Notes: a model not told the origin generated them from the sequence alone. Positions 1 to 10,570 are shown, counted from the stretch's first letter. The stretch: DNA of 20,299 nt from UCB3 sp964415605 (GCA_964415605.1 CAYQBA010000078.1:1-20299); one strand, 5' to 3'. Program-made: numbers and translations.

Positions 1-208
1 TCCCCTGGCCCCTTTGGGGGCGGGGGTGGCGAGCGAAGCGAGCCGGGGGTGGGGGGGGCCGTAGCGGCGCCGCCCACTCACCCAAGCTGTCCGCCCTCAA
101 GCACAAAGGAGCCAGAGGACGGATGGGCTTTCGCCATCAAAGGAATGACAAGGGCGGTTGGCCTTCGGTCGTCACGAACGACATCGCGCCGTCGAACGGG
201 GCGGCGCC
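1..208. other. Non-coding left edge with G-rich tract; no gene seen
   Basis: No credible coding sequence is seen here. The first 60 bases hold four runs of five to eight G (16-20, 22-26, 45-49, 51-58), a pattern able to form a G-quadruplex on the plus strand; a small GCCCC/GGGGC hairpin overlaps the first run. Nearer to typA, 122-138 can fold on the minus strand into a six-pair stem with one bulged C and a GAAA tetraloop. This could mark the 3' end of the typA transcript, but no T-run follows it, so it is only a weak terminator candidate. Confidence 0.4.
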
Positions 209-2056
<1,848 letters not shown>

Positions 2057-2109
2057 GGGGGTACCGTCGGATGGGGCGCGGCCAGGGTCGGCGTGGGCGG
2101 CGGGCATGC

Positions 2110-2130
2110 AAAACGGCCGAGGGTCGGCCG
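2110..2130 (-). terminator. Perfect 7-bp hairpin followed by TTTT, 5' of typA
   Basis: On the minus strand CGGCCGA, a 3-nt loop and TCGGCCG (2130-2114) form a perfect GC-rich stem, directly followed by TTTT (2113-2110). It has the form of a short intrinsic terminator for the MNT/HEPN transcript reading towards typA. If typA is transcribed from the extended -10 at 2140-2145, the hairpin would instead lie at the very 5' end of the typA mRNA. It would then be a 5' stabilising stem rather than a terminator. The sequence alone does not decide between these. Confidence 0.5.
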
Positions 2131-2139
2131 CTGGGGCGA

Positions 2140-2168
2140 AGGATAGCACCGGCGGGGGCGGTCTTGAA
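2140..2168 (-). promoter_or_regulatory. Candidate typA promoter (extended -10)
   Basis: On the minus strand TGCTATCCT (an extended -10, TATCCT at 2140-2145) is preceded at 17 bp by a poor -35, TTCAAG (2163-2168). Transcription would begin near 2133, giving a leader of about 77 nt that opens with the hairpin at 2130-2114. The weak -35 and the repeat array just upstream would fit an activated promoter. This is an inference from spacing and motif only. Confidence 0.35.
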
Positions 2169-2198
2169 ATCGAGGCATTCAGGCCTCGAGCTCGGACA

Positions 2199-2330
2199 AG
2201 GCAAGGAACCTGCAAGAACAAGGCAAGGAACGACTGTGGACAAGGCAAGGAAGTTGGGCGGGTGAGGCAAGGAACTTGGGTGGCTGAGGCAAGGAAGTCG
2301 GGTGGGTGAGGCAAGGAAGTTGTGAGGGCC
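2199..2330. repeat. Six direct repeats at an exact 22-bp pitch
   Basis: The 10-bp core AGGCAAGGAA is present without a mismatch at 2199, 2221, 2243, 2265, 2287 and 2309, a constant step of 22 bp, about two helical turns. The 12-bp tails are related but differ: copies 3-6 carry variants of GTTGGGYGGGTG, while copies 1 and 2 end in ACA, as does the sequence just before copy 1. The array fills most of the gap between the HEPN gene and typA, upstream of the candidate typA promoter. It is not CRISPR-like, since there are no unique spacers. Iteron-like or regulatory binding arrays are possible; there is no replication gene nearby. Confidence 0.9.
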
Positions 2331-2353
2331 GGCTGGCGTGGGATGCCCCCGCC

Positions 2354-2836
2354 TCAATCCGCCCGGGCCGCCGCGTCCAGGAAGTCCGCGAAGGCCTGCA
2401 GCTCCGGTTCCAGGTGGCGCATGAGGATCGGCAGCTCATTCACCAGCAGTTGAATCTGGTCGATGTCCAGGTTGAACGTGTAGACGTTCCGCACCACGTG
2501 CCTGAACCCCTGGAATCGGTCGAGTCGGACCTGCACGTCCGTGGAGATGACGGCTGGCCGCACTTCGTCGAGCGGGGCGGCCATCTGGGCCAGGAGGTCG
2601 ATGTGCCAGCCCGGCCCATCCGGGACCGTGCCATCGACCCGCCGGGCCACCAGCTCGAAGAGGTGCTCGACGCCGGAGTAGAACACGTGGAGGTTGAGGG
2701 CGGCGGCATCGACAAAGCGGTCGTCGCCGCCTTCGAGCGCATCCGCGAGGGAAGTCTCGGCCCGCCGCGCGACACGGCCCAACGACGGAAGCTCTTGCCG
2801 GATGCGCGCCGCGGTCGACCGCAGCGTCTGTCTCAC
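2354..2836 (-). CDS. HEPN-domain protein, HepT-like toxin component
   Basis: A 160-residue all-alpha HEPN protein of the HepT-like group, the probable partner of the nucleotidyltransferase encoded just upstream. Known HepT toxins are ribonucleases with an R-x4-H-x-Y active-site motif whose Tyr is AMPylated by the MNT partner. Here the motif reads FRHVVRNVY: Arg112 and Tyr119 are present, but the position of the catalytic His is Asn117. The toxin may therefore be weak or inactive, or may belong to a subgroup with this motif. The start ATG overlaps the MNT stop in an ATGA, so the two are translationally coupled. No signal peptide or membrane segment is seen. The alternative is a substrate-binding HEPN protein without nuclease activity. 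Confidence 0.8.
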   Translation of the reverse strand: MRQTLRSTAARIRQELPSLGRVARRAETSLADALEGGDDRFVDAAALNLHVFYSGVEHLFELVARRVDGTVPDGPGWHIDLLAQMAAPLDEVRPAVISTDVQVRLDRFQGFRHVVRNVYTFNLDIDQIQLLVNELPILMRHLEPELQAFADFLDAAARAD

Positions 2837-3207
2837 AGATCCACCCCGTCAAGCGCGATCGCGTCGCGCAGCCGCTCGGGGCACCGCTCCATCGCCACGA
2901 GGTCGATGCTGAATCGGGTCGATACATCCTGGAGTCGCGCCACTGCCACCAGATAGTCGGCGGTGGGGATGCCCCACGCGGCGAGGTCGATATCCGATCC
3001 GGCGCCGAACCAGCGACCGCCGTCTTCGACCAGCGAGCCAAAGACCACGACCCGACTGGCGCCGAACTGCCCGCGCAGCATGGCGGCCGCTTCGTGCGCC
3101 ACCCGCCAGGCTTCGTCGCGCCTGGCCGCGCGCATCGCGGCGGCGTCGGCCTCGCGGCGGCGCACGGTGGCCCGATAGGCGTCCCAAGTCGTCTCGACAA
3201 CCGTCAT
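2833..3207 (-). CDS. Minimal nucleotidyltransferase (MntA-like antitoxin)
   Basis: A 124-residue protein of the DNA polymerase beta-like minimal nucleotidyltransferase (MNT) family. In characterised MntA/HepT (type VII) modules the MNT protein AMPylates and so silences the HEPN toxin. The catalytic signature is visible: Gly57-Ser58, then Asp72-Ile-Asp74 in SDIDLA, with a third acidic residue at Asp102 in FSIDLVAME. About 50 residues of charged, Ala/Arg-rich helix precede the core, a longer N-terminus than the smallest family members. It is the first gene of a two-gene operon and overlaps the HEPN gene by 4 bp. The ATG at 3207 has only a poor Shine-Dalgarno; a pair of direct repeats lies 31-48 bp upstream. 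Confidence 0.85.
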   Translation of the reverse strand: MTVVETTWDAYRATVRRREADAAAMRAARRDEAWRVAHEAAAMLRGQFGASRVVVFGSLVEDGGRWFGAGSDIDLAAWGIPTADYLVAVARLQDVSTRFSIDLVAMERCPERLRDAIALDGVDL

Positions 3208-3237
3208 GGCATTCGTGCCCCGAGAAAGAGCGGCCGA

Positions 3238-3255
3238 CGTCTGATGGCGTCTGAT
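3238..3255. promoter_or_regulatory. Two CGTCTGAT repeats, 10-bp pitch, upstream of MNT gene
   Basis: CGTCTGAT occurs at 3238-3245 and again at 3248-3255, one helical turn apart. It lies 31 bp upstream of the MNT start in an otherwise featureless leader, with the palindrome GACGTC overlapping the first copy. The position suits autoregulation of the MNT/HEPN operon, but no regulator is known from the sequence. The remainder of 3208-3315 shows nothing else. Confidence 0.35.
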
Positions 3256-3315
3256 CTCAGCGGGTCTCGACCTGGCAGAAGCATAAGCCGCGCCCGGATG
3301 GACGTCAACACACCT

Positions 3316-3536
3316 CTACCCGACCGCGAACACCGCCGCCAGATCCAGCGCGAGCTGCGGCAACTGCGGTGACGTTAGCGTGTCGGTCGCGGGAAGTGCC
3401 CAAGCAGCCCATAGGTTCCAAGTCGATCGCGTATGACGTACGCCGCGATGGACTGGGCCTCGGGATCGACCATCCAGCACGCGGCGATACCGGCCTGGGC
3501 ATACTCCCGCATCTTGTCCCCCCGGCGACCCCTCGC
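3316..3536 (-). pseudogene. Remnant of a Uma2-family (DUF820) nuclease, C-terminal part only
   Basis: Immediately after the stop of the MmeI-like gene, and in the same frame, the minus strand reads ARGRRGDKMREYAQAGIAAC and then WMVDPEAQSIAAYVI (to about 3390). This matches the characteristic DK..EYA.AG....W.VDPE block of Uma2 proteins. The frame closes at TAA 3375-3377, while another frame continues with LTSPQLPQLALDLAAVF and ends at TAG 3316-3318, the usual C-terminus of the family. The gene is therefore frameshifted near 3375-3420 and lacks its N-terminal catalytic half and any start codon. Uma2 proteins are PD-(D/E)XK-fold proteins that are frequent in high-GC bacteria and cyanobacteria. 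A dead relic is the most economical reading. Read-through of the TGA would append the first fragment to the MmeI-like protein, but nothing suggests this happens. Confidence 0.75.
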
Positions 3537-6500
3537 TCACGCCACGAACCGCCCGCCGCCCACCTCGCGCACGCGGCCAAGGGCGACGAGGGTCTCGAGG
3601 ATGTCGGCGACGGGGGCCCCGCGCAAGGTCTGGCCGCCGGCGAAGGCGGCGGCGACGTCCCCGACCGTCGCGGGGCAGCCGAGGCCGGACAGGATGTTCA
3701 GCGTCGCCTGCACCTGCTCGGCGAGGGTGCGCGGCCATGGCAGGGGTGCGACGGGGCGGTGGGCGGGACCGGATGCGACGTGGGCGACGCCCTCGAGGGC
3801 GCCCTGGGTCCCCGCGGGCTGGCCGCGGGCCTGGTACTCGGGGCGCAGCCAGCGCACGTGGCCGCGCGCCTCTTCCGCGGCGCGTTCGGCGTTGAGGGCG
3901 ACCAAGTGCTCGAGAATCGCGTCGTCGGGCAGGTCCGCGGGCCAGCCGTAGGCGGCGGAGACGGCGGCGTCGAGGTCGGCGTGGATCTGCCGGAGCACGC
4001 TGACGAGGCCCTTTTCGTGGGTCGCGCGCTCCTTGGGGGTCAGGACCTCGCCGGCGCGCAGCTTCTCCAGCACGTTGTACATGTCGGTGATCGTCAGGTC
4101 GGGATGCTCGGCCTGCCGCCGCTTGCGGTGCGCGTCGAGCTGCTCGCCGAGATCGCGGATGCGGTCGCGCTGCGCGTCGGTGGGGGTGGGGAAGGGGAAG
4201 GCGTCGAAGCAGCGTGTCTTGTTGTAGCGGGGATCGTTGCCAAGGCCGAGTCGGCCTCCGGCGGCCAGCGCCCAAGTCACGTGCACGCGGCTCGACAGCA
4301 CCCCGAGGTGGTACGCGTCGTCCAGCGCGATGTTGACCAGCATGTTGTCCGGCAGCACGGTCGCGTCGAGGAAGACGAAGAAGCGGTGCTTCGACGTCTC
4401 GGCCGTCGCGATGTAGCGGGGGAGGCCGGCGAGCATGTCGCGGAGCTTCGGGTTCGGGCCCCCAAAGATCCACCAGTTGACTCTTCGGCTCTCCATATTG
4501 TTCTCGTCACGCTCTGGCTTGACGCGCTCCAACACGCGTTGATACACGGCAGGGAATCGATCTCGGACTTCCTCCGCGGATAGGCCAAACAAGTCTATGA
4601 CGAGAACGTCCCTCGGAATCTGGTTGATGTCGCGACCGTTTCTGTACTCCCTAATGTGTCTCTCCAAACCAGCCATTCGACCAAGTCCGAGATTTCGAGC
4701 CTCAGCCCTCGTCACGATGAAGCCAGCCCCGTGGAGCTTGACTCCGGGATTGGCGATATCGGCATTCCCCCGCAGCCCCACCGCTTCCGTCACCGCCGCG
4801 CCCACCGTCAAATCCGCGTGGATCCGGCCCCGCGCCTCCCGCAGCGTCACCGCCACCTCGCCGTGCTCGCCCGGCGCCTCGCTCGTCACCACCCGCAGGA
4901 TCCCCGGGCCCGAGCCAGCCTCCGCCACCGTCATCGCGATGCGCACCGCCGCGCCGTCCGCGCTGTCCACCCACGGGTGATCCGGGATCGCGAACCGCAG
5001 CGCCAGCGGCGGGTCCCCGTCCAGGTGCCGTTGGATCACCTTCCGGTTGAACGTCTGCCGCAAGCTGTTCGTCGTGATCAGCCCGAACCGCCGGACCTCC
5101 CCCGCCCGCGCCAGCCCCGCCGCCTTGTGCCACCAGTACGCCACGAAGTCCGCGCTGTCCGGCACCTCCGCGTAGACCCCCCGCAGCGCCTCCACGTAGC
5201 CGTCGCCCAGCGCCTCGCGCATCCGCGACGGCCCCAGGAACGGCGGGTTGCCCACCACGAAGTCCGCCGCCGGCCACGTCGTCGCCCGCGGCCGCACATA
5301 GCGCATCACCGGCACCCGCGCGGTCTCGTCCGGCACCCGCTCCCCCGTCGCCGGGTGCCGCCGGAACGACCGCCCGTCCCAGCGCGTGCGCGGCGCACCG
5401 TCCGCACCCAGCACCGGCTCCGTCCCGTCCGCCTGCAGCACCGCGTCGATGCAGTGGATCGTCCGCGAACGCCCCAGGATCGGCTCGTGGATCTCCGCCC
5501 CGCCCGTCGTGCGCCGGTGCCACTGCAAGTAGCCGATCCACAACACCAGCTCCGCGATCGCCGCCGCCCGCGGGTTCAGCTCCAGCCCCAGCATCTGCTC
5601 CGGCCGCACCTCCAGCCGCTCCACTTGCAGGTCCTCCCCCAAGAACCCCGGCTGGTGCCCGCCTTCCCCAACCCGCGCCAGGTCCAGGAGCACCTCCCCC
5701 TCCAGCCGCTTGAGGTGCTCCAGCGTCACGTACAGGAAGTTCCCGCTGCCGCACGCCGGGTCCAACACCCGCAGCCCGCACAGCTCCCGGTGGAACCCCA
5801 CCAGCGCCTCACGCGCCGCCCCCGCCTCGCCCCGCGCATCCAGCTGAATCGCCGCCGCCTGCACCGCCCGCCAGCGGTCCGCCAGCGGCTCCACGATCGC
5901 CGGCAGCACCAGCCGCTCCACATACGCCCGCGGCGTGTAGTGCGCCCCCAGCTTGTGCCGCTCCACCGGGTCCAGCGCCCGCTCCAGCAGCGTCCCGAAG
6001 ATCGCCGGCTCCACGTGCTGCCAGTCCGCCCGCCCCGCCTCCACCAAGAGCGCCAGCTCGTCCGCCGACACCGCCAGCGACTCCGCCGCCTCGAACAAAT
6101 GCCCGTTGAAGCACCGCACCTGCGCCCGCAGCGCCACCGAGTAGCCGCCCGACTTCATCGCCTGCCACAGCGCCGACACCTGCGGCGCGAAGTGCTCCGG
6201 CCCCGGCAGGTCCCCGATGATCGCCGAGATTCCGCCGCCCGGCAGCAGCCCCGCGTCCTCCGCGAAGAACGTGAAGAGACAGCGCATGAGGAACGTCGCC
6301 ACCGCCTCCGGCGCGTGCCCCGCCGCCTCCAGCGACCGCGCCAGGTCCGCCAGCCGCGCCGCCAGCGCCGTCGTCACCCGCGCGCTGCGCCGCGCCGGGT
6401 CCAGCGCCAGCGGGTCCAGCCATACCTGGCGCAAGAGATCGCGCGGCGCCTCGTCCAGCAAGTCCTCCAGCCGGATGCGGTTCGCCCGCGCGTCCGGGAA

Positions 6501-7022
6501 CGCCACGTACACCCGCCCGGCCTGAGCGAACTCCGCGTAGATGTCGATCGCGTGCCCGACATCCACCGCCAGCAGGAACGGCGGCCGCGGCTCCGACGCC
6601 GGCAGCGCGCGGGCGTAGCCCTCGGCCTGGTTGCGGGCGGCGATCATCGCGCGGTCCCACGCCGACGTGCCGCGCCGCGCCGTGCCCTTCTTGCGCTCGC
6701 GCGCCGCGATGCGCGTCGCCTCCGCCAGCGCCGGCCGCGCCGCCGCGTCCGCCGCGTCGCTCTCCGGGGCGCCCTGCTTGGCCTCGAGGACGAAGCACCC
6801 ACGACGGTAGAGGTCGATCCGTCCCAGGCTCGTGGTGCCGTCGGGGTACTCGAACGTCACGTCGCGCTCGAACACATACCCGTTTTCGGCGGCGTCCGGC
6901 CGGGTGGGGTCGGGGCGCGGGAGGTCCAGGACGTCGCACAGCTCAGCCAGGAAAAGCTGGTAGTTGGCGCGCTCGGCGGCCCCGGACCCGCGCCAGCGCT
7001 CGACGAAGGCGTGCGGGGTCAT
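3537..7022 (-). CDS. MmeI-like type IIG/IIL restriction-modification protein
   Basis: A single 1161-residue chain that appears to combine nuclease, methyltransferase and specificity functions, as in MmeI, though longer than MmeI (about 920 residues). The N-terminal part has a PD-(D/E)XK-type core, GRID(70)...E80-A-K82. A helical spacer leads to LGAHYTP (358-364). SAM motif I is DPACGSGNF (421-429), and the N6-adenine catalytic motif is NPPF (592-595). The target-recognition part follows, including the NDPRYNKTRCFDAFPFP block (about 929-945) typical of the MmeI group, then a winged-helix-like C-terminus ending GGGRFVA. No separate specificity, helicase or nuclease gene is adjacent, so it is probably free-standing. 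The ATG at 7022 has no Shine-Dalgarno and sits 7 nt from a -10 element, suggesting a leaderless mRNA. Residues about 761-861 are encoded by a stretch of distinctly lower GC. Other class I DNA methyltransferases of phage-defence systems (DISARM or BREX type) are the main alternative. Confidence 0.85.
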   Translation of the reverse strand: MTPHAFVERWRGSGAAERANYQLFLAELCDVLDLPRPDPTRPDAAENGYVFERDVTFEYPDGTTSLGRIDLYRRGCFVLEAKQGAPESDAADAAARPALAEATRIAARERKKGTARRGTSAWDRAMIAARNQAEGYARALPASEPRPPFLLAVDVGHAIDIYAEFAQAGRVYVAFPDARANRIRLEDLLDEAPRDLLRQVWLDPLALDPARRSARVTTALAARLADLARSLEAAGHAPEAVATFLMRCLFTFFAEDAGLLPGGGISAIIGDLPGPEHFAPQVSALWQAMKSGGYSVALRAQVRCFNGHLFEAAESLAVSADELALLVEAGRADWQHVEPAIFGTLLERALDPVERHKLGAHYTPRAYVERLVLPAIVEPLADRWRAVQAAAIQLDARGEAGAAREALVGFHRELCGLRVLDPACGSGNFLYVTLEHLKRLEGEVLLDLARVGEGGHQPGFLGEDLQVERLEVRPEQMLGLELNPRAAAIAELVLWIGYLQWHRRTTGGAEIHEPILGRSRTIHCIDAVLQADGTEPVLGADGAPRTRWDGRSFRRHPATGERVPDETARVPVMRYVRPRATTWPAADFVVGNPPFLGPSRMREALGDGYVEALRGVYAEVPDSADFVAYWWHKAAGLARAGEVRRFGLITTNSLRQTFNRKVIQRHLDGDPPLALRFAIPDHPWVDSADGAAVRIAMTVAEAGSGPGILRVVTSEAPGEHGEVAVTLREARGRIHADLTVGAAVTEAVGLRGNADIANPGVKLHGAGFIVTRAEARNLGLGRMAGLERHIREYRNGRDINQIPRDVLVIDLFGLSAEEVRDRFPAVYQRVLERVKPERDENNMESRRVNWWIFGGPNPKLRDMLAGLPRYIATAETSKHRFFVFLDATVLPDNMLVNIALDDAYHLGVLSSRVHVTWALAAGGRLGLGNDPRYNKTRCFDAFPFPTPTDAQRDRIRDLGEQLDAHRKRRQAEHPDLTITDMYNVLEKLRAGEVLTPKERATHEKGLVSVLRQIHADLDAAVSAAYGWPADLPDDAILEHLVALNAERAAEEARGHVRWLRPEYQARGQPAGTQGALEGVAHVASGPAHRPVAPLPWPRTLAEQVQATLNILSGLGCPATVGDVAAAFAGGQTLRGAPVADILETLVALGRVREVGGGRFVA

Positions 7023-7029
7023 GTGGAGG

Positions 7030-7059
7030 ATGGTATGGTGGAACCGAGGTGGGGGTCAA
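7030..7059 (-). promoter_or_regulatory. Candidate promoter of the MmeI-like gene
   Basis: On the minus strand TTGACC (7054-7059), an 18-bp spacer and TACCAT (7030-7035) stand 7 nt before the ATG at 7022. Transcription would start at about 7023, leaving no room for a ribosome binding site, and none is present. This supports leaderless expression. Confidence 0.45.
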
Positions 7060-7123
7060 AGGGGCATGCGGAGGGTTGCGGCACCGCTTTGAGCGCGACG
7101 ATGCCCCCGCCCCCCCGTTCGCG

Positions 7124-7738
7124 CTACAGCTTCCCCGCCGCCTTGGCGCGCTCGCGCCAGATCGCCATGCGCTCCTGCATCGCCAGCTGTGTCTCCGACG
7201 GCCCCGCCGCCGGCGCCGCCTCTTCGTCGCCGCCCGCCGCCACGTCCGCCGTGCCCTCGACCGCCTGGATCTGGTTGATGACCGCGTGGACCCCCCGCAC
7301 CCCCCGGACGATCGCCTCCACCCGCTGCCGCAGCGCCTCGGCCGCCGCCAGCGTCGGGGCCGCGATCACCCCGTCCATCTCCACCGTGCCCAGGATCGAG
7401 AACAGGCTGATCCGGTCCGTCAAGACCCCCGCCTCCGGGTCCATCGCCACCGCCACCGCCGCGCGGCTCTCGATGTCCGTGTCGCTGACCAGCCCGTTGA
7501 CCACCCGCCGGACCCCCGGCACGCCCGCCGCCAACCGGCCGGCCATCGTGGTCATGATGCTGCTGCGCATGTTGCCCGCCAGCGTGACCACCCCATCGTC
7601 GGCGCTCACGCGCAGGGTCGTGTTGGTCTGGCGGATCGGGTCGTAGGCCCAGATGGCGCCCTCGACCGCCGTGGCCAGGCTCTGGACGAGGCGCTGGCTG
7701 GGGTGCTCGATCATCGCGGCGGGCGTGGCCATGGTCAT
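7124..7738 (-). CDS. Protein with two BON domains
   Basis: A 204-residue cytoplasmic-looking protein with two consecutive BON domains (about residues 12-82 and 83-152). Each has the alternating V..DGVV.L.G / V.G...VVN pattern: DDGVVTLAGNM then GVPGVRRVVNGL in the first, MDGVIAAPT then GVRGVHAVINQI in the second. A charged Ala-rich tail follows (WRERAKAAGKL at the end). BON domains bind lipid, envelope or other macromolecular partners, but a specific role cannot be read here. No signal peptide or membrane segment is present, unlike OsmY. The ATG at 7738 is preferred over one 36 codons upstream because GAGG lies 8 nt before it and a good promoter lies between the two. It sits downstream of grpE but has its own promoter. 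Confidence 0.85.
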   Translation of the reverse strand: MTMATPAAMIEHPSQRLVQSLATAVEGAIWAYDPIRQTNTTLRVSADDGVVTLAGNMRSSIMTTMAGRLAAGVPGVRRVVNGLVSDTDIESRAAVAVAMDPEAGVLTDRISLFSILGTVEMDGVIAAPTLAAAEALRQRVEAIVRGVRGVHAVINQIQAVEGTADVAAGGDEEAAPAAGPSETQLAMQERMAIWRERAKAAGKL

Positions 7739-7780
7739 CGCGGGTACCTCACGGCGGGTCGGTCGGTCGAATGGGGCGGG

Positions 7781-7809
7781 AGTATATCGCAGAGCCCACG
7801 ATCGTTCAA
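7781..7809 (-). promoter_or_regulatory. Sigma-70-type promoter of the BON gene
   Basis: On the minus strand TTGAAC (7804-7809), a 17-bp spacer and TATACT (7781-7786) form the best promoter match in the left arm. Transcription from about 7774 would give a leader of about 36 nt that contains the GAGG ribosome binding site. Confidence 0.7.
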
Positions 7810-7849
7810 GCGCGCGGGGGAGCCATCGCGGCAACCCGGACCGCACTTC

Positions 7850-7876
7850 CGATCGCCCGCCCGCCGGGCATGATCG
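7850..7876 (-). terminator. Hairpin after grpE, possible terminator
   Basis: CGATC-GCCCG pairs with CGGGC-GATCG around a 5-nt loop, with a 2-nt AT bulge on one arm. The stem lies about 25 nt beyond the grpE stop, ahead of the BON promoter. It has no T-run, so its role as terminator of dnaK-grpE is tentative. Confidence 0.35.
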
Positions 7877-7900
7877 CGACCCGCCCCCCGCGGCCTCCGC

Positions 7901-8570
7901 CTAGCCCTCCGCCGGCCGCCCCACGATCACCCGCGCCGGCCGGAGCAGGTCGCCGTTCAGCGTGTAGCCCGCCTGCTCCACCGAGATCACCTTCTCGTCT
8001 TCCAGCCCCGGCACCGGCACCAGCCCCACCGCGTCGTGCAGGTTCGGGTCGAACGCCGCGTCCTGCGCCGCGATCCGCCGCACCCCCTCGCGCTCCAGCA
8101 GCCGCTCGACCTCGCGCGCCGTCGCCTGGATGCCCGCCAGGAGCGACTGCGGGTCCGCCGCCGCGTGCGCCAGCGCCCGGTCCAGGTTGTCGGCGACGTC
8201 CAGCACCCGCCCGAGCAGGTCGCGCCGCACCCGCGCCGTCGCGTCCGCCCGCTGCCGCTCCGCCGCCTTGCGCAGGTTGTCGAGCTCGGCCTCCGCCCGC
8301 AGGTAGCGGTCCCAGCTCTCGTCGGCCTTGCGGTGCGCCTCGGCCAGCTCCGCCTCGAACGCCGCCACGACCGCCGCGTCCACCCCGGACCGCGCCGGAT
8401 CGCCGCCCGCGTCCCCGGCCGCGCTCACCGTCCCCGCGCCGGGCGCCGCGGCCCCCGCCGCCGGATCACCCGGATCGCCCGGCGTGCCCGACACCATTCC
8501 GTCGTCAGCCGCCGCTTCAGGCGCCGCCGCCCCCGCGGGGGCGGCGCCCGTCCCGTCCTCGATCACCGGC

Positions 8571-8581
<11 letters not shown>
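7901..8581 (-). CDS. grpE: Nucleotide exchange factor GrpE
   Basis: GrpE releases ADP from DnaK, completing the Hsp70 cycle in the cytoplasm. The 226-residue protein begins with a disordered stretch of about 70 residues rich in Ala, Gly, Pro and acidic residues. The long helix follows (DESWDRYLRAEAELDNLRK, ending in ...ADNLDRALAHA). The C-terminal beta domain has the family block FDPNLHDAVGLVPVPGLEDE and the final GYTLNGDLLRPARVIVG. Translation starts at a GTG (8581) inside the end of dnaK: the two genes overlap by 11 bp, and GAGGG stands 8 nt before the GTG. The order dnaK then grpE is the reverse of the common hrcA-grpE-dnaK arrangement. Identity is secure; the exact start is less so. Confidence 0.95.
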
Positions 8582-10475
<1,894 letters not shown>

Positions 10476-10541
10476 GGCTGCTCTCCTCGTGCTGGCGGCC
10501 GCCGCGCGGCGCCGCCCAGGTTTCAAGAATAAGGCTCAGCG

Positions 10542-10570
10542 ATCATAGGTGGCGGGCAGGGCCGGCGCAA
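10542..10570 (-). promoter_or_regulatory. Candidate dnaK-grpE promoter
   Basis: On the minus strand TTGCGC (10565-10570), a 17-bp spacer and TATGAT (10542-10547). Transcription from about 10535 would give a 60-nt leader with the strong ribosome binding site of dnaK. CCCTTGCGCC and CCACCTATGA within it also resemble a heat-shock sigma-32 promoter loosely. No other feature was recognised in 10476-10628. Confidence 0.5.

Noticed and set aside
2199..2330. CRISPR array
   Set aside because: Repeats are 10 bp cores in a 22-bp pitch with related tails; there are no unique spacers of normal length and no cas genes.
2199..2330. Plasmid-type iteron origin
   Set aside because: Spacing fits iterons, but no replication initiator, AT-rich unwinding region or DnaA boxes were seen; kept only as an alternative.
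2057..2357. N-terminal extension of TypA by 86 codons to 2314
   Set aside because: The extension is low-complexity translation of the repeat array and promoter region, and the family N-terminus begins exactly at 2056.
4656..7646. Nearly 1000-codon open frame on the plus strand over the MmeI-like gene
   Set aside because: It is an Arg/Pro/His-rich shadow with no motif, caused by high GC; the minus strand has all methyltransferase motifs.
7739..7846. BON protein start 36 codons upstream
   Set aside because: A good promoter (7781-7809) lies inside that extension, so it cannot be part of the normal coding sequence.
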